A stretch of DNA of 64,000 nt from Nymphaea colorata (lineage: Eukaryota > Streptophyta > Magnoliopsida > Nymphaeales > Nymphaeaceae), in assembly GCF_008831285.2 (NCBI RefSeq), contig NC_045143.1, forward strand, positions 14,719,151 through 14,783,150, in the 5' to 3' direction. How positions within the stretch are numbered: the stretch's first letter is position 1; each line of letters opens with the position of its first letter. The position numbers were made by a program, and so were the translations under genes. Below the pieces are notes generated by a model. That model did not search any database, had not been told where the DNA came from, and worked only from the letters and a program-made list of their open reading frames with translations. Below, piece after piece: positions 24,321-37,400 of this stretch.

Positions 24321-27300
24321 CCACCCCAGCAACCATTCTGATGAGAATAGAGAGCTAAGGGATGGACTTTATTTGTTTTCTACAACTTTAAAAATTGGAT
24401 TATGAAATTTATCCAACTTACAAACTTCATAACTTTTTATTGAAAATTTTGATTTATGTTCTCCAAAGGTCAAAAGTTAGATCTATGTGTCTAGTTTCTT
24501 CCCCCTAAGTATACTCAATTTCAAGTTGATTTGATCAGCACTTAGGTGATTTAGTTAAAATTATTTCTTTTTACAAATTGTTGCATAGTTTTACAAAATT
24601 TTATTGCTTGCCAACTTCATACTCTCTATCTTTTTTTTAAAAAAATTTTCAACATGATACCAAGTTGATTTGATACCCTTTTTCATCATTTCAAATACAG
24701 TCATAAAGTTATCAAGTCAATTCTATTTTTGCTATTTTTTGTTGTTCATATTACTTCAAGTTTTTGAACCCATAATTTTTTGTCTTATACATATTTTCCT
24801 GATATGTAAAATCATGTTGATTATCTATTATGCAAAAAAAAAAAAATATACATACCAATTTTCAAAGCAATCCAAGTTGATTTCATAAGATTTTGTTTAA
24901 ACCAAATGTACCTCTTTAACATGTTTTTTTAGTTTTATTTATTACATGTTTTGATTTCTATCATAGGTTTTTGGTCCTATATCTTTTTTATCCTAAAAAA
25001 TTTTCCAAATCTATCACTTGGAATTGATTAACCTATGCATAGAGGGTCTTTCTACCAAATTCATGTCAATCCAACATAGTTATCCTAGTTTTTTAATTTG
25101 TCGAAGTCGGCTACCGTGTCATATTGTCATGTTCTAGCTTGCTACCCTCGGTTTAGTCTGGTTTTAGAGTTTGACTTTGACTTTCTTGTGTTTTAAACAG
25201 GATTTCGTAATGTATCCTAATTCTGGTCTAAAGTGTCTATGCTTGCAAACCGTAATTTAACATGTTAGTTTACATTCTTATTATTGCATATCGTGTTTGA
25301 TATTTAATATCATGATGCATGATTTGATTCAAATTTGCAATTGAATTTACTAGAAAATTCAAGCTAGCTCAACATATGCCTCGAGACGAAAGTCCTTGCA
25401 CATGTATTTAGGATCTAGTTTTACTCCTATGTGGGTTTAGTTTTTAAAATCATGCATCTTATAATTATATGTTCTATGATGTTTTAATGTGCATTTATAT
25501 AGTTTGCTTTATTTTTGCATCATGCATTTAATTTTGAACTATGCTCTTAGAATTAGTCCATGTGAGAATCAGGTCTGGTTATCAGCTACATGCATGCAAC
25601 AATTATCCTTGCATGCACTTGATCTAAACTGACTTTCATACCAATACATGTTTTCAAAAAAGTAGCATTGAACTGCACATTTTTAAAGCTGAACCTGTTT
25701 TCAAATATGTTTCTAAAACCCTAGGTTTAGACATGGTTAAGATCTAAAACCTAGATTGAACTTACCCTAAACTATATTAGTTTTACTCGAAGTCAAGGCT
25801 TGGCATCGACCCTACTACAATAAATAAACCTACTACTCACCCATGTTGGAACTCAATTGAAACTGTAATCTTAGTTAGGTACCTAAGTTACACCTTTGAA
25901 CCTAGATGAGGTTTGTGAAAATCTCATGAATTGCATTTCAAATCATTGAATTTGGATCTAATTGAATATGGATTTAAAAGATTAGATCTTAATTTGGGTA
26001 TTATATTTGGAGTATCAAATCTAGATTTCAAGGAATTCGTATCATGATTTTGGATCTTACAACAAAATTAGATCCCAATTTGGATTTTGAATATTGTATA
26101 CAAAACTTTGGATCTCAAATCTTAGAGTTTGGATCCCAATTTTAGACCTTGTTGGATTCAAACTTAATTAAAATTTGGATTTCTAATCTCCATATTATTT
26201 GGATCAAGATCTCATATTTTACGAGTTTGGATTTTAGAATTGAACTCAGATCACAATCTTAGTTGATCCTTTGGATCCAAAAACCCAATTTCAAATCCTG
26301 AGATTTAGATCTCTGAATTGCATCATAAAGTACAAATTTGGATTTTTCTTGAATTAGATTTGAACTTAGATTTGGATCAAGATATTTCAGATTTCATATC
26401 ATATATCTCTTTAGGTCCACATCCTAAAACCTTAAAAACCATATCCCAACTCTGTCTTAACATAGTTTGCATGCATTTATATTACAGCTAGAAACCATTG
26501 CATGGATCCATGATGATACAAATCATGGACTGTGTCCTAAGGATGCAAATGTACTTTTCTTTAGTTCATGCACTTTAATTTGTGATGATCTTCTTAGATC
26601 TTCCAAAATCTTGTTTTTCTCAAATTGAAGACACATTAGGCTCTGGACGACAAGCATAACTCTTAATCTGGAACATATTTAATCTAGTCATTGATATGAC
26701 TACCTCGATAAAGGCACTAAGAACGGTTAGATCTCATACTGACAGGTTGTATCCCATCTCTCGTAATTTCATGTAAGAGATAAGAAGGCAGGTACAGTTT
26801 CTTTGAATTTTTTTCCTATGAATGGTCATATGTAAGATTGTGAAATTTTGCATGTAAACTTATTGATATTAGTACTCATTCGTAAGATGGGACACCATTT
26901 TCTAATGTTAGCAAGTATGTGTTGTGTTTGTCCTTCCTTCTTTGAATCGGCACTAAATTGGTGTACCTTGAACCATAGTTTTACATTTTATTATTTCACA
27001 ATATGACCAGATGTATGCATCAAGGCATTTTCGTGATAAACTGATCTAGAGTTCACTTGATTGCTAATAGACTAACCATGGTTTGCATATAGAGGTAACT
27101 CTGTGTGATTTGTTATGAACCTACAATAGGAGAAGATGTCAACAATTGGCTTTAAATTTCTTCATGACTTCTTTGCTTGAGTAGTTTTACTTGCTAAATT
27201 AATTTGACATCCTGGCATAGGCATAAAATTTATTCTTCTTCACAACAGCAAGCTGTAAGTTGGTCACAGTTCCCAACACAGCATAAGACGATACAAGCAT

Positions 27301-28189
27301 AAGAGTTCCACAAGGTCTCTTATTTGAAGTTCTCCAAGCCCAAGCCTTTGGTTCAATCCAGTGGAAGAATGCAAATGAAAAATTGTGGAAAGAAGAATAA
27401 TGAAAAGGTATACTCCTATTTAATTCCATGTGTTTTATTGTTATTTTATCTGAAATGAATGTCCACCCTTTATTCGTGATTTTGACATTTTAATGGTGCA
27501 TTCTATTTTTTTCAAGTGGGAAGACATGAAAAAAGGAAGTAGCAAATGGAACTAATAGATGCTGAAATCATGCGATTTTTCTTAAACGTTTCATGATTAA
27601 TTGTAATTATTTTTTAGTCGTATAAACTATTTGTAATCAATTATATGTTTGGATTATTTTTTTTACAACCCCCACCACGAGAAGTGCTTACTGACTTTTC
27701 ATTCACAACCAGAGGCAGAGTCAGGAATTTTTTGTCGCAGAATTATAGTTTTAGAAAGACATTTAGTTATTTCACAGTATTTCGGCCCAAAAATATAAGC
27801 TAGTGCAGTAACCAAGCAGATCAAATCTGTCGGCTTAATCCGGCATCAAGTCCACGTAGCCCCGGGGACTCGGTGGATTATTGCTGGCCAACGGATCAAC
27901 CACGCACGCACTACAGCGGTAAAAAGATGTTAGAGCATGTCCCCTCTCCAGATTGATTGCAAGGGGAGTGATCCAATTCTACGCGTACGCAGTTCACCCG
28001 ATCGAACGCACAATTTGGCAAGCTTCAATGAGTTTAGGCAACGATTAACTTGGAGAGGTTCTTTATTTTTCCATACGTAAATAAGTGAAAGAGAAAGCGC
28101 TTGCACCTCATGCTTCCATTCTTCCAGATCTTTACCCTCCACTATTTCAGGAGCCTTCTCCTCGCTACCAGAATGCCGGTTGAAGATCG
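24321..28189. other. Gene-free AT-rich spacer
   Basis: No gene recognised. The part 25880-26400 repeats words like TTGGATCT, AATTTGGAT and TAGATTT. Minus-strand open frames at 27199-27429 and 27930-28196 have no recognisable family. A fragment near 27712-27745 (GGCAGAGTCAGGAATTTTTT) resembles the left end of the hAT MITE family described at 28198 and 45969. Confidence 0.4.
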
Positions 28190-28197
28190 AACCCAAT

Positions 28198-28388
28198 CAG
28201 GGGCGGAGCAAGGGTTTTTTTTAGAGGGTGAACAAACGGTTCAATGAACTTATCTTGGTAGGCAACTAAACCCGAATCCAAAAAATACATTAGGCAACTA
28301 AAAATTTTCAATTTTTTAATGTAATTTTCTTTTTCAATTAGCTGGGGTGAGGCCACGGCCTAGGTGGGCCCCCCTCTCTCCGCCCCTA
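28198..28388. mobile_element. hAT-type MITE with 8-bp target duplication
   Basis: The 191-bp element begins CAGGGGCGGAGC and ends CTCTCCGCCCCTA, giving terminal inverted repeats C/TAGGGGCGGAG, the typical hAT end. It is flanked by a perfect 8-bp direct repeat AACCCAAT (28190-28197 and 28389-28396), the duplication length made by hAT transposases. It has no coding capacity. Confidence 0.85.
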
Positions 28389-28396
28389 AACCCAAT

Positions 28397-29700
28397 GATC
28401 CTAAAAGTCCAGTGAAGTGTATGCTTCATTTTTTATTCTAAAATTTGAAATGGCCTATTTGATGTAAAGGGAACTAAAAATCTGTAATTGGAAGAATTGA
28501 GAACGACATATTTGATTTAAAGGGAAGCAAGAATAATATGCAACTAGAAGCAAGTAGCCCTAAAAATATTTAGAGACACAATAGGGAAGATGACATGCCT
28601 GCCTTCATCTTGGTGAACGAGAGGTTCATTCTTACGACCCAAAATGAGGCTCAAAGGCTTTTCCATTACCCTTGTTTTATGGGTTCTAAGTTAGATCACC
28701 GACAACAATGACGGTGCTGCACCCTTCAACTTAGATGTTGTGCCCTACCTTTAAAACAAAAGAGAATAACACCTAGCAAAATGGAACTATAGATCTATCT
28801 TCTTACCGGCCTTTAGCTCGACCAACAATGCTATGCTCCTTGAGGGAACAAGCCAGCCTTTTTCATGATACAGAGCACATAAAAAAAAAAAAAAAAAAAA
28901 AACAAACATAACAAAACAAATCAAAATATTGGATTGTAAGGCCAATTTTTTTTTTTTAAAAAAAAAGCTAGATCACCGTCGATCTTAGATTTTGATTGAG
29001 AGTTTTCCAATTAAAAAAAAAAAAAAAAAAGAACTTGAAAGCCTTGGCTAGAGCTTGAGTTTTGTAACTGGAGCCCTACTTGACGGAACTGAATGAGGCT
29101 GGTACCAGGAGGCTTCGCTAAGGCTGAGCTGAGCCCAACACAAAAAGTTTTTTCTTTTCCAACGGTTTTAGATGCATAATTGAGCGACAAGAAATACGGG
29201 GACTTGAAGATCATGCAATGCCACTCATTGAATCGCACCACAAAAAGCTAGACAGTATAATACAATATGAGAAAAATGATGATCGATTTATTTCATTTTG
29301 GCAGTCCATTAACGAAATAAAGTTGTAGGGCGCAATTTTTTGAGTAAGCAAGAGGTATATTTTATGCTAGCACTCAATACGAGAGCCAAAACGGGTCTGT
29401 TGAGAAGGGAAAGGAGAGCGAGGCGGAGGCTGACCCAAGCGGACCGGTTCCTCTCTAGTCTCTACGTTTGGAACTGGAGTTCTTTCAGTCAGTCGGTAAC
29501 CGACGATTGTATCGGTGCAGGAAAAGTTGGTGCGCCAATAGAGTTAATCACAAAAATACTCTAATTTAAATAGAAAAAAGAAATTTTTTGGTATAAACAA
29601 AAAGAAAAGATATTTTTTATAATTTCAAGAATATCCCCGCATGCCATTGTTGCGTTACATGACCCGCGCATGGAACTCAAACTCAGTAACGGAAAGCACT
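28397..29700. other. Spacer upstream of the CPS promoter
   Basis: No gene recognised. It contains several long A or T runs (near 28880-28900, 28947-28967 and 29013-29030). Nothing that supports a regulatory call was seen beyond the core promoter region. Confidence 0.4.
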
Positions 29701-29704
29701 CCTC

Positions 29705-29713
29705 CATAAATAG
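29705..29713 (+). promoter_or_regulatory. Probable TATA box of the CPS gene
   Basis: CATAAATAG lies 182-190 bp upstream of the CPS start codon. It sits in a short GC-balanced stretch, followed by a pyrimidine-rich leader with a CT microsatellite (about 29790-29812). Transcription would then start near 29735-29745, leaving a 5' UTR of about 150 bp. Start-site mapping was not possible from sequence alone. Confidence 0.5.
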
Positions 29714-29894
29714 AGGGAGACGGAGGAGCGAGAGTGCCCGCTTCCATTGCTCTTCCACTTCAGGTGCTCTGCTACAGCCGCATGCCTCTCTCCTCTCCCT
29801 CTCTCTCTCTCAATTGAGGAATCCGAGGAAACTATTAGGGCAAGAAGTGCGTTTCCTTTTCCTCTGCCTTACACATCTCTCCCTCGCGCGCGCG

Positions 29895-30006
29895 ATGGCT
29901 GCTTCTGCTTCCGCCGCTTCAGTGAACTTCGTCGGCATCTCCGCCAAAATGTCGCCATCGAGTGCCGGAATCCTGTCATTGCGGGATGGAGCGGGCTCTT
30001 CTGCCG
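29895..30006 (+). CDS. CPS: CPS exon 1 (start codon, transit peptide)
   Basis: ATG at 29895 follows a pyrimidine-rich leader. It opens 37 codons rich in Ala, Ser and Gly with few acidic residues, ending in phase 1 at G/GTAAAG. The open frame upstream of this ATG runs through the leader, but the CT repeat and the transit-like start favour this Met. Confidence 0.75.
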
Positions 30007-31452
30007 GTAAAGCTTCTTTCAGAGAACGTTTCAAGTTCTCCTTCTGGAACTGACAGTAATCCCGTTTGCTTTCCGACGACGAAAAGCAGTTATGAAGGCG
30101 CAGCCGGTTTCCGTTTTGCAAGACAAAAGTTTTTTTCCTCTGTCACTTTCGATTTATTGTCCTAACATGTTTTAGAAATCGTGGATTTACTTTATCGTTA
30201 ACCCACGGATTTTCTCTTTTTCCATTTTTCGTCCGGTTGTTTGATTGACCTGTGATCTCCTGCCTCATATCGCGGTCTTGTCTTTCTCTATCTTCATCAT
30301 TTTCTAATCCGTCCGATCAAATCTTTCGGGAGCTGTTTGTCTCCTCTCCCTTCCATGCAAGAGATCGAAACAAAACCGTGTTGCTACTTCTTTCACGGAT
30401 TTTTTCTTGCAGAAATTTTTCATTTGTTTCCTTTTTATTCTCTCTTTCCCTCCTCCTCGCTCGCTGTCTCTCTCTGTCATCAGAAGCTAGCCTTGAATTT
30501 AGCCATTAGCGGTTATTTTATTTTATTGCTGGTGACGAAGGTCTTGAATATGATCCAACCGCTCAAAAAGATCTCAATGCGATCGAACGGCTGGCAGTTC
30601 GTTGTTTTCCATCTTTTATCTCTTCGTTTTGCCTCCTGACAGTGGATTTCTTCAGTTTTTCCGGAATTAGCCTTTATTTGTTTTGGTACAAGTATCAATC
30701 GCAGTTGTACATAAAGATTACATTTTTGCGCCATAATTAGTATTGGCGATAGTGTCATTATTGCTGGTCTTAATCAATTGGAGAATACTATGGTTTGATC
30801 AGCGGTATAATTTGTTAATAATGTTTGCGACTTGAATCAGGAAGGGGTGGCCCCGTCGGGTGGGGAGGAAAGCGAGGGCCAAAAATCAGATTCCCGGGAG
30901 CGAGCACCTTCGCCATGCTGCGGCCGAGCAATCAAGGTACAGCGCACCGAATCTCACTCATTAAGCCTCCGGGAGGTGGACTTGGTGGCACTGCTAGATT
31001 ACCAACCTATCCCCTATCTCCCGTTCTTTCTAAAAACAATCTTTTGCTTCTTGGGAAGAAACAGCTAAGCCGCTAGTTATGTGGATCCCGTTGAGGGATT
31101 CGGATACGGGTTCCGCAGTACTTGAACCGAATGCGTTGTCCCGTCCATCGGATGCCAGTCTCAGACCCCACACGCAGGAAATAATTAGAACCTGAGAATT
31201 AATCATTGAGATTACCTCAGCAGCTTTTCTTATCTCTCTTTATCAAGACCCCAACAATTAACACTCATCAGTGGAGAGGCATACAGAACGACTTATTTGA
31301 GTTGTCCCAAATGCGTTTATCTAGTTTGGGGGACTCTGTACGACTTGTTTGGATGGAGAGATAAAAAGGAAAGGTAAGAGAAAGAGAAGGAGGAGGAAAA
31401 GTTGAGGAAAAAAAAAGAGAAGGAAGGAGATCATGAAAAAAATGTTTAGTAA

Positions 31453-31492
<40 letters not shown>

Positions 31493-34400
31493 TATAGAAG
31501 AGAGAGAGAGAAAGAGAGAGTGTGTGTAATTGGTAGATTTGACACTACTAGGTTAGCGATAAAAACAACACCCCGTAAAATTGATTGGTAAAATACTTTT
31601 TGCACAAACCAACCATACAAAAATGGTAGTAAGAATATTTACTAGAAACATTATTAGGCTAATATTTTTTTAATCGAAAATATTTTTATAGCAATAAGAA
31701 AATGAACTGCTTTTCTAGGATCAAAATTCTATTAGCAGAAAAACCAATATTTTTTATTAAAACAATCTGTATTAAAGACTTTTTTTATGTTAGATTAGTG
31801 TTTATCAACATTATAGAATGCACATATTTTGTTTAAAATATATTTTACCAATAATTTAAGAGGTCTAATTTTTACGCTTGGGGTAAGTGGTGAAGGATCT
31901 ACCAATTTTCTTGTATATATATGTATTTATTTATTTGTTTATTTTATTTATTTAATTGATGGAGCTGTCAAGTGAGCTTTATTCTTTTAGAGTTTATAGC
32001 ACCTCTTAGGAATGGCAAGTTAGATTTGAAGTTGACACATGACCGGTTGGCAAGTGAGATTTGAAGTTTGTGGGTACAGCTTGAAAGTACCTGAACATGG
32101 TCGGCAGTGTTATGAGCAAGTAAATAATTTGACTTGCCAATTCACGTCGTGCATTAGGGGAATTAAGTTCTAAAATGTCGACCGACAGTCTTCGTAAGTG
32201 GGCAATTAATACTGCGAGTGGTATTGATTAAGAGTGTCCTCATGGCCGCAGCCTTATCCCTTGATTCGGGAAGAATGGGATAAGGCCAACTAAAGGTGCG
32301 AATATATATGGGACCTATCTAAAAATGCGGTTAGGCAGATGGTTCAAATCCAATCTTCACTCTTCTTTTTTGTGGAGAGTCAAGTGCTGCTAACAAGGGT
32401 TCAAGTGGCGGCCATCATATGAAAACGAAATGAGAAAAAGAAAAACGAAAAAAATTCAAGAGACTGATATAATAAATAACACGTCTAGCTTCATGAGTGT
32501 ATGTCCTGTTCTATTTCACACTCAAAAAGACCACAACCATGACAATCAAAGGTGGGGTACACAAGTATACAAAGTTTCTGAGTATTTTTTTTATCTAAAT
32601 TATTCTCAAGTGCATTTAAAATGTTAAATGTTATCGAAAGGATGACCATCAATGAGAAAATTAATGGTAATGATCTCTGCTCTACCCTGGAAACACCGTA
32701 TGGAGGCGTTTGGCAATAGGAATGCTAAAACAGTGTTCCATGTGATCCATGGAATACTAAAATGTCGCGTTCTATGAATTGGGCCCAACTTATGGGACAT
32801 ATTTATGCAACATTTATGTTAGTGCTCATGTTGCCAAATGCTCGCCATGTGCTGTAGACTTGTGGAATCCACGACCCATTAACACACGGCTGTTCTCCAC
32901 AAAGGGGTGTCTCGTGCAGAAGATGCTATTAGTTGGTGTTCGAACTATATTCGCCTCTTTTTACTGGTGTACATGCATTCGCATTGCCTCACAATCGTGA
33001 AATTATAATAAGGCTGTACTATTGTAGGATCCTTTAGGAGTAGATGAACCTTGAGATCACTTCGTCAAGGGAGGTTTTCGTGGAATGTGAGGTTCGTGCT
33101 AAGTTTCTCTTCTTAAATTTTCATGTGCTTGTCAGTATGACTTGACGTTCTCCCGTTTGAGACAGCGGCCAGAGGTCTGTGGTAGGATCAGGTAGGTATA
33201 AACTTTACATATATCATGGCATAAGTGGACCCGGGATTCGTTCATGAAGTAGTTAAGTGAACTTATATGACATCTCTTGAGGTCTGTGGTCGGATCAGGT
33301 AGGTATAAACTTTATATATATCATGGCATAAGTGGACCCATGATTCGATCATGAGGTAGTTAAATGAACTTATATGACATCTCTTTTCTCCTCTCCCTTT
33401 TCTTGGCATCATACAGTCAATAATTTTGAATGTACTTTGAAATCTTATCGTAATATCATCGATGGATGCCAAAAGGCAAAGGAAGGAAGGAAAGGGAAAA
33501 AAGGAAAAAGGAAGGAACAGTACAGGTTGCGTCGTATTCCAGGGGAAACTGGCCACTCTTTGCTACTCGTGTAAGTAAGAAGGATTCAACCGTGCATGCA
33601 GCCACTCCAAACACGTTAGGGAAAAGGCCAAGCTAATGATAATTCCAACCATGGTAGTGATGAAGAGTCCAAAACGAGAAGGGTGGCGTGGCCATCCTCC
33701 CCAAGCGAGGACACGGCATTTTCTGCTTTCAATTTCTTTTAAACGAGAGCCGCGACGAGCAACTCATCTCCATTCATGCTCCGAAGAAAGCGACGCTTTT
33801 CTAATTTGGCGCTGTGTAGATTCCTTCCTGACCTGACAGTTTTGTATGCGCATGACAGAATCGAGGGACACAGCCCAAAACAGGGCTTCGCTTGTTCGGT
33901 GGCCGCAGCAGAGGACAGAACCCGGCACGGCCCTTAATAGTGATGGAGATGGAGAAGGCAAGCAGCAAAAGGTTCGATTCTTTTCGTCGTTGCTCTTCCT
34001 ATATATTTGTTCTTTTGTTGTTTGGCTTATTTCCCTCCCTCGTCTTAGACCTTGCCATACTTTAGTTCTCGGTTTCCCTATCAGAAGGTCAACACAGTTT
34101 AGTGATAATAGTCTTCTTTAAGTTTAGTACGAACGATGAGTTCCACTACTTGAGGCGAGTACTTGAAATGGCGAGAACAGAAAGGGCAGCTAACTAGACG
34201 CCGCTTTCGACCTACTTGTGTTGTGTTGCTATTGAGAGGTATTCCATCTGCGACCGCAACTTTCCATCATACTTACACTGCCATCGATATTACGGCTGGG
34301 CGAGAACGATCGAAATTTCAGTCAGGTAGTGGAGCACTCTCCCTGTTTCAGAAGTATGAGAATTGGCATGTGGGTCCCGATACATACCGTGAAAACTATC

Positions 34401-37400
34401 CAGTTGTTGTGTTTTCATAATGTCATTGAGGGCTATGCTTGGGTGGAGCGTCCATGAAGCGACATCAGTCGGGTTAGGTGGGCTTGGACCTTAGATCCAA
34501 GTGATTTAGGATGTTTGGATCTTACATCCGAAGGTTTAAGATCCAAAGTGCTTCTGATCCGCGTGTTTGATAATGACATCAGCCGCGTTACTAGGCTTGG
34601 ATCTTAGGTAGAAGAGATTTGAGATGTTTGGATCTTAGATCCAAAGTACCCATCATTCGCGTTTGATATGGGTGCATCAAATCAATCTCTCTCTCCTGCC
34701 GTTGGCCCTCACAGGACCAAAGCTGGTTATGTGCATCACACTATTTTTGTGCACATTGTTAGTAATGAAAAATACCTCCATTTAATAAAACAAGAAAAAA
34801 AATTGTAATGACAAAACATAAAATAGAAAAAAGAGAAAAATTGAAAAAAAAAACATTCTTTTTTTGAATAATTATCAAAATATCCCCCATTCTCTTTTCG
34901 AAGTATATCTATGGCCGCACGATGCTTTCTCTCTTTCTGCCTCCGTCTCTATATGGCTTCCTCTCTGTCTCAAAACCAGTCTACTGAAAAAGATGGCTTC
35001 AAATCTCTCATTTCCAAAGTCCTTCTTTTCCACCACAAAAGTTGGTTTCAAAGCCTTCCATTCTCATGAGGCTTCAAGCCCGCCCCCACTCTCTTGTTGG
35101 ACTGTAGAGCTTGGCCCAATTTTAATAAGCTTCCCTTTCCCAGTTTTCCAGTCCACATTTTGTACATTAGGAGCACTGTTGTAATTTTTTTCTTGTGCTG
35201 CGTTAGACTCCTTGTTTAAAAGCCGTCATATATTGGGAACTCAATGCAGCTGTGTATATAGGAAGACTTGTCTTTCCGAACCACCCAAATCCTTCAATGC
35301 ATGTTTGTACTTTTAAAAGTTTTTATTTCTTAAATCAACTTTAAATGTTGTGAACCATCTTTTTAGGAGGTGTTTGACGGTCTCGGACGTAAGATCTTCA
35401 GGCTTTGAGAACTCGTTGATTGAACATTAGTTCCCCCTCCAACCTCAAATTCAACATTTTTCAATGCAAATAAGTAAAAGAAGGGTCTTTGGTATAATCT
35501 TGGATCTAACCTAAGTTTCGTTTGATTTTATTATGTACCTTTTATCACATCAGCAAAAACATACTACGTCAGATCCACATCATATCCATGGATTTCATAT
35601 TGAGAATAACCAAAGGCCTCCTTAGTTTAGAAAGTAGGAATGTAAGAAGATCAGTGCCTATATGTAACATTGGATATAGGTTGATCGACATTAAGTCAAC
35701 AAACAGATACCGCGCCAACACCTTTTTTACAACATCGACTGACGCCACACAGAGCTTCTTGCCAAAATAGTTTGTACAGATGAAGGGCACATAATTCAGT
35801 ACCTTTATAAGGGCGAACTGTTCGCCACATGATCCTATTTAAACGCCAACTGGATGCTGCCAACTGAATGCTCAGAAGATCAGATGTACGCCAAAACGTA
35901 GATCAGAAGCTGCTGTTGGTCTAGATTCAGACTCGGCAGCTTTACTTGCAGTGCAACGAGGGCAGCGAAAGAATCGGGCCGATGCTCAAAATAACAAACA
36001 AATGTTCAAAACTGCAACGCAAAATGATGAGACTGCGCATTCGTGATCATGATCAACTAGGCTTAGTGCGTCAGTTGACAGCCCGTACTTTGGCTTAGGG
36101 CCTTATGACCAACTTGGTTGGGTATAGAGCCAGATCCAGTGAATACATATGATGGACTTTAGACCCTCTTCTGTTCACCCCTGACCCTCTGACATCCATC
36201 CCTTGGTAGCAGCAAACAAACAATAACGACGGATGCACTTCACGTTAAAGCAGAAAGTAATCGTATCTCCCCCGAAGGTGTATCATACATTAAAGATACG
36301 TTTCCAACTTTATTTCAATATTTTGTGTGTGTCTGTGTGTGTTCTAATAATTAAGATCTCTCTCTCTCTTTATATATACACACACTCTTATATGTATATA
36401 TGTATGTATGTATGCATGTATATATGTGCACCTCAATATTTGCTGCAGTAGAACTCTCCTATGAAACAATTGATGTAATTTAATGAATGTGATCTAAGTA
36501 ACTTATTTAGCAAATAAAAGGTTTTCATTAATTCCATGCGGGAAAAGACTACTAAGAACATAAATAATTAATCAGCTCACAACCCAAACCATAGAATTTA
36601 ACGGTCCTAGTAGCATTGAACTTTGTAAAATAAACCTTAATCGAAGTTACGTGTGAATCATATTATTTTGATGCATGCAGCTGTTGATACATCAAAACGT
36701 GATGAATTGGCAAAACCATGACTTTGTCTTGAAAATATTACTAGAATCATGATTTTTAACAAAACAAATTTGTGTCAGATCTATTTGTAGCACCAAATTA
36801 CGTAGAATAATTGTACTTTAGAATAGGAGATTAAATAATGGACGATTATGTTTATTGGATGACTCTAGTGGTGTCTGTCGTGTTCATATTTCAATTACAT
36901 GTTTGTGGCTTACTTCCGATGCAAGCTCGCCGGGAGAAAGCGCTCCTTTCCCAGTTATTAGAAGGAATGGAAAAGTGATATGTACAAAAAAAAATATATA
37001 GAAAAACTGTTTGTGGCTTACTTTGAATGCAAAAACAAGTTCATTGTTGTTAATTTGTTAAGGAAAGTTTCTTTTGTTTCAAAAAATATCCAGCCTGCTG
37101 GTTGAACTTGAACCGCATGACGTAACGTCCACCATCGTACTGTTTGGAACAATCAGTGTACTTGATTGACTGTTTAAGAAGAAAAAACGGAGATTCACGA
37201 TTACCATGTAGATGGGTGTCTCCATTTTCATGGAGTCGTCTACTCTATGCTTATTCAGATTAATATACATATACAAGTATGTTTGGTTTTGTAGGAATCG
37301 GATATCCAGCGGCAGATAGAGATAGTAAGGCTGATACTCAGGTCGATGGGGGACGGCGAGATAAACGCGTCGGCATACGACACGGCGTGGGTGGCGTTGG

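Noticed and set aside
27930-28196. Minus-strand 88-residue frame, considered as an exon next to the hAT MITE
   Set aside because: Has no ATG start (it opens with TTG at the MITE target duplication) and no recognisable domain.
29810-30121. Minus-strand 103-residue frame over the CPS start
   Set aside because: Shadow of CPS exon 1 and its leader on the other strand.
32225-32365. tRNA or SINE promoter (GGTTCAAATCC resembles a B box)
   Set aside because: No A box at the proper distance, no cloverleaf and no SINE tail.
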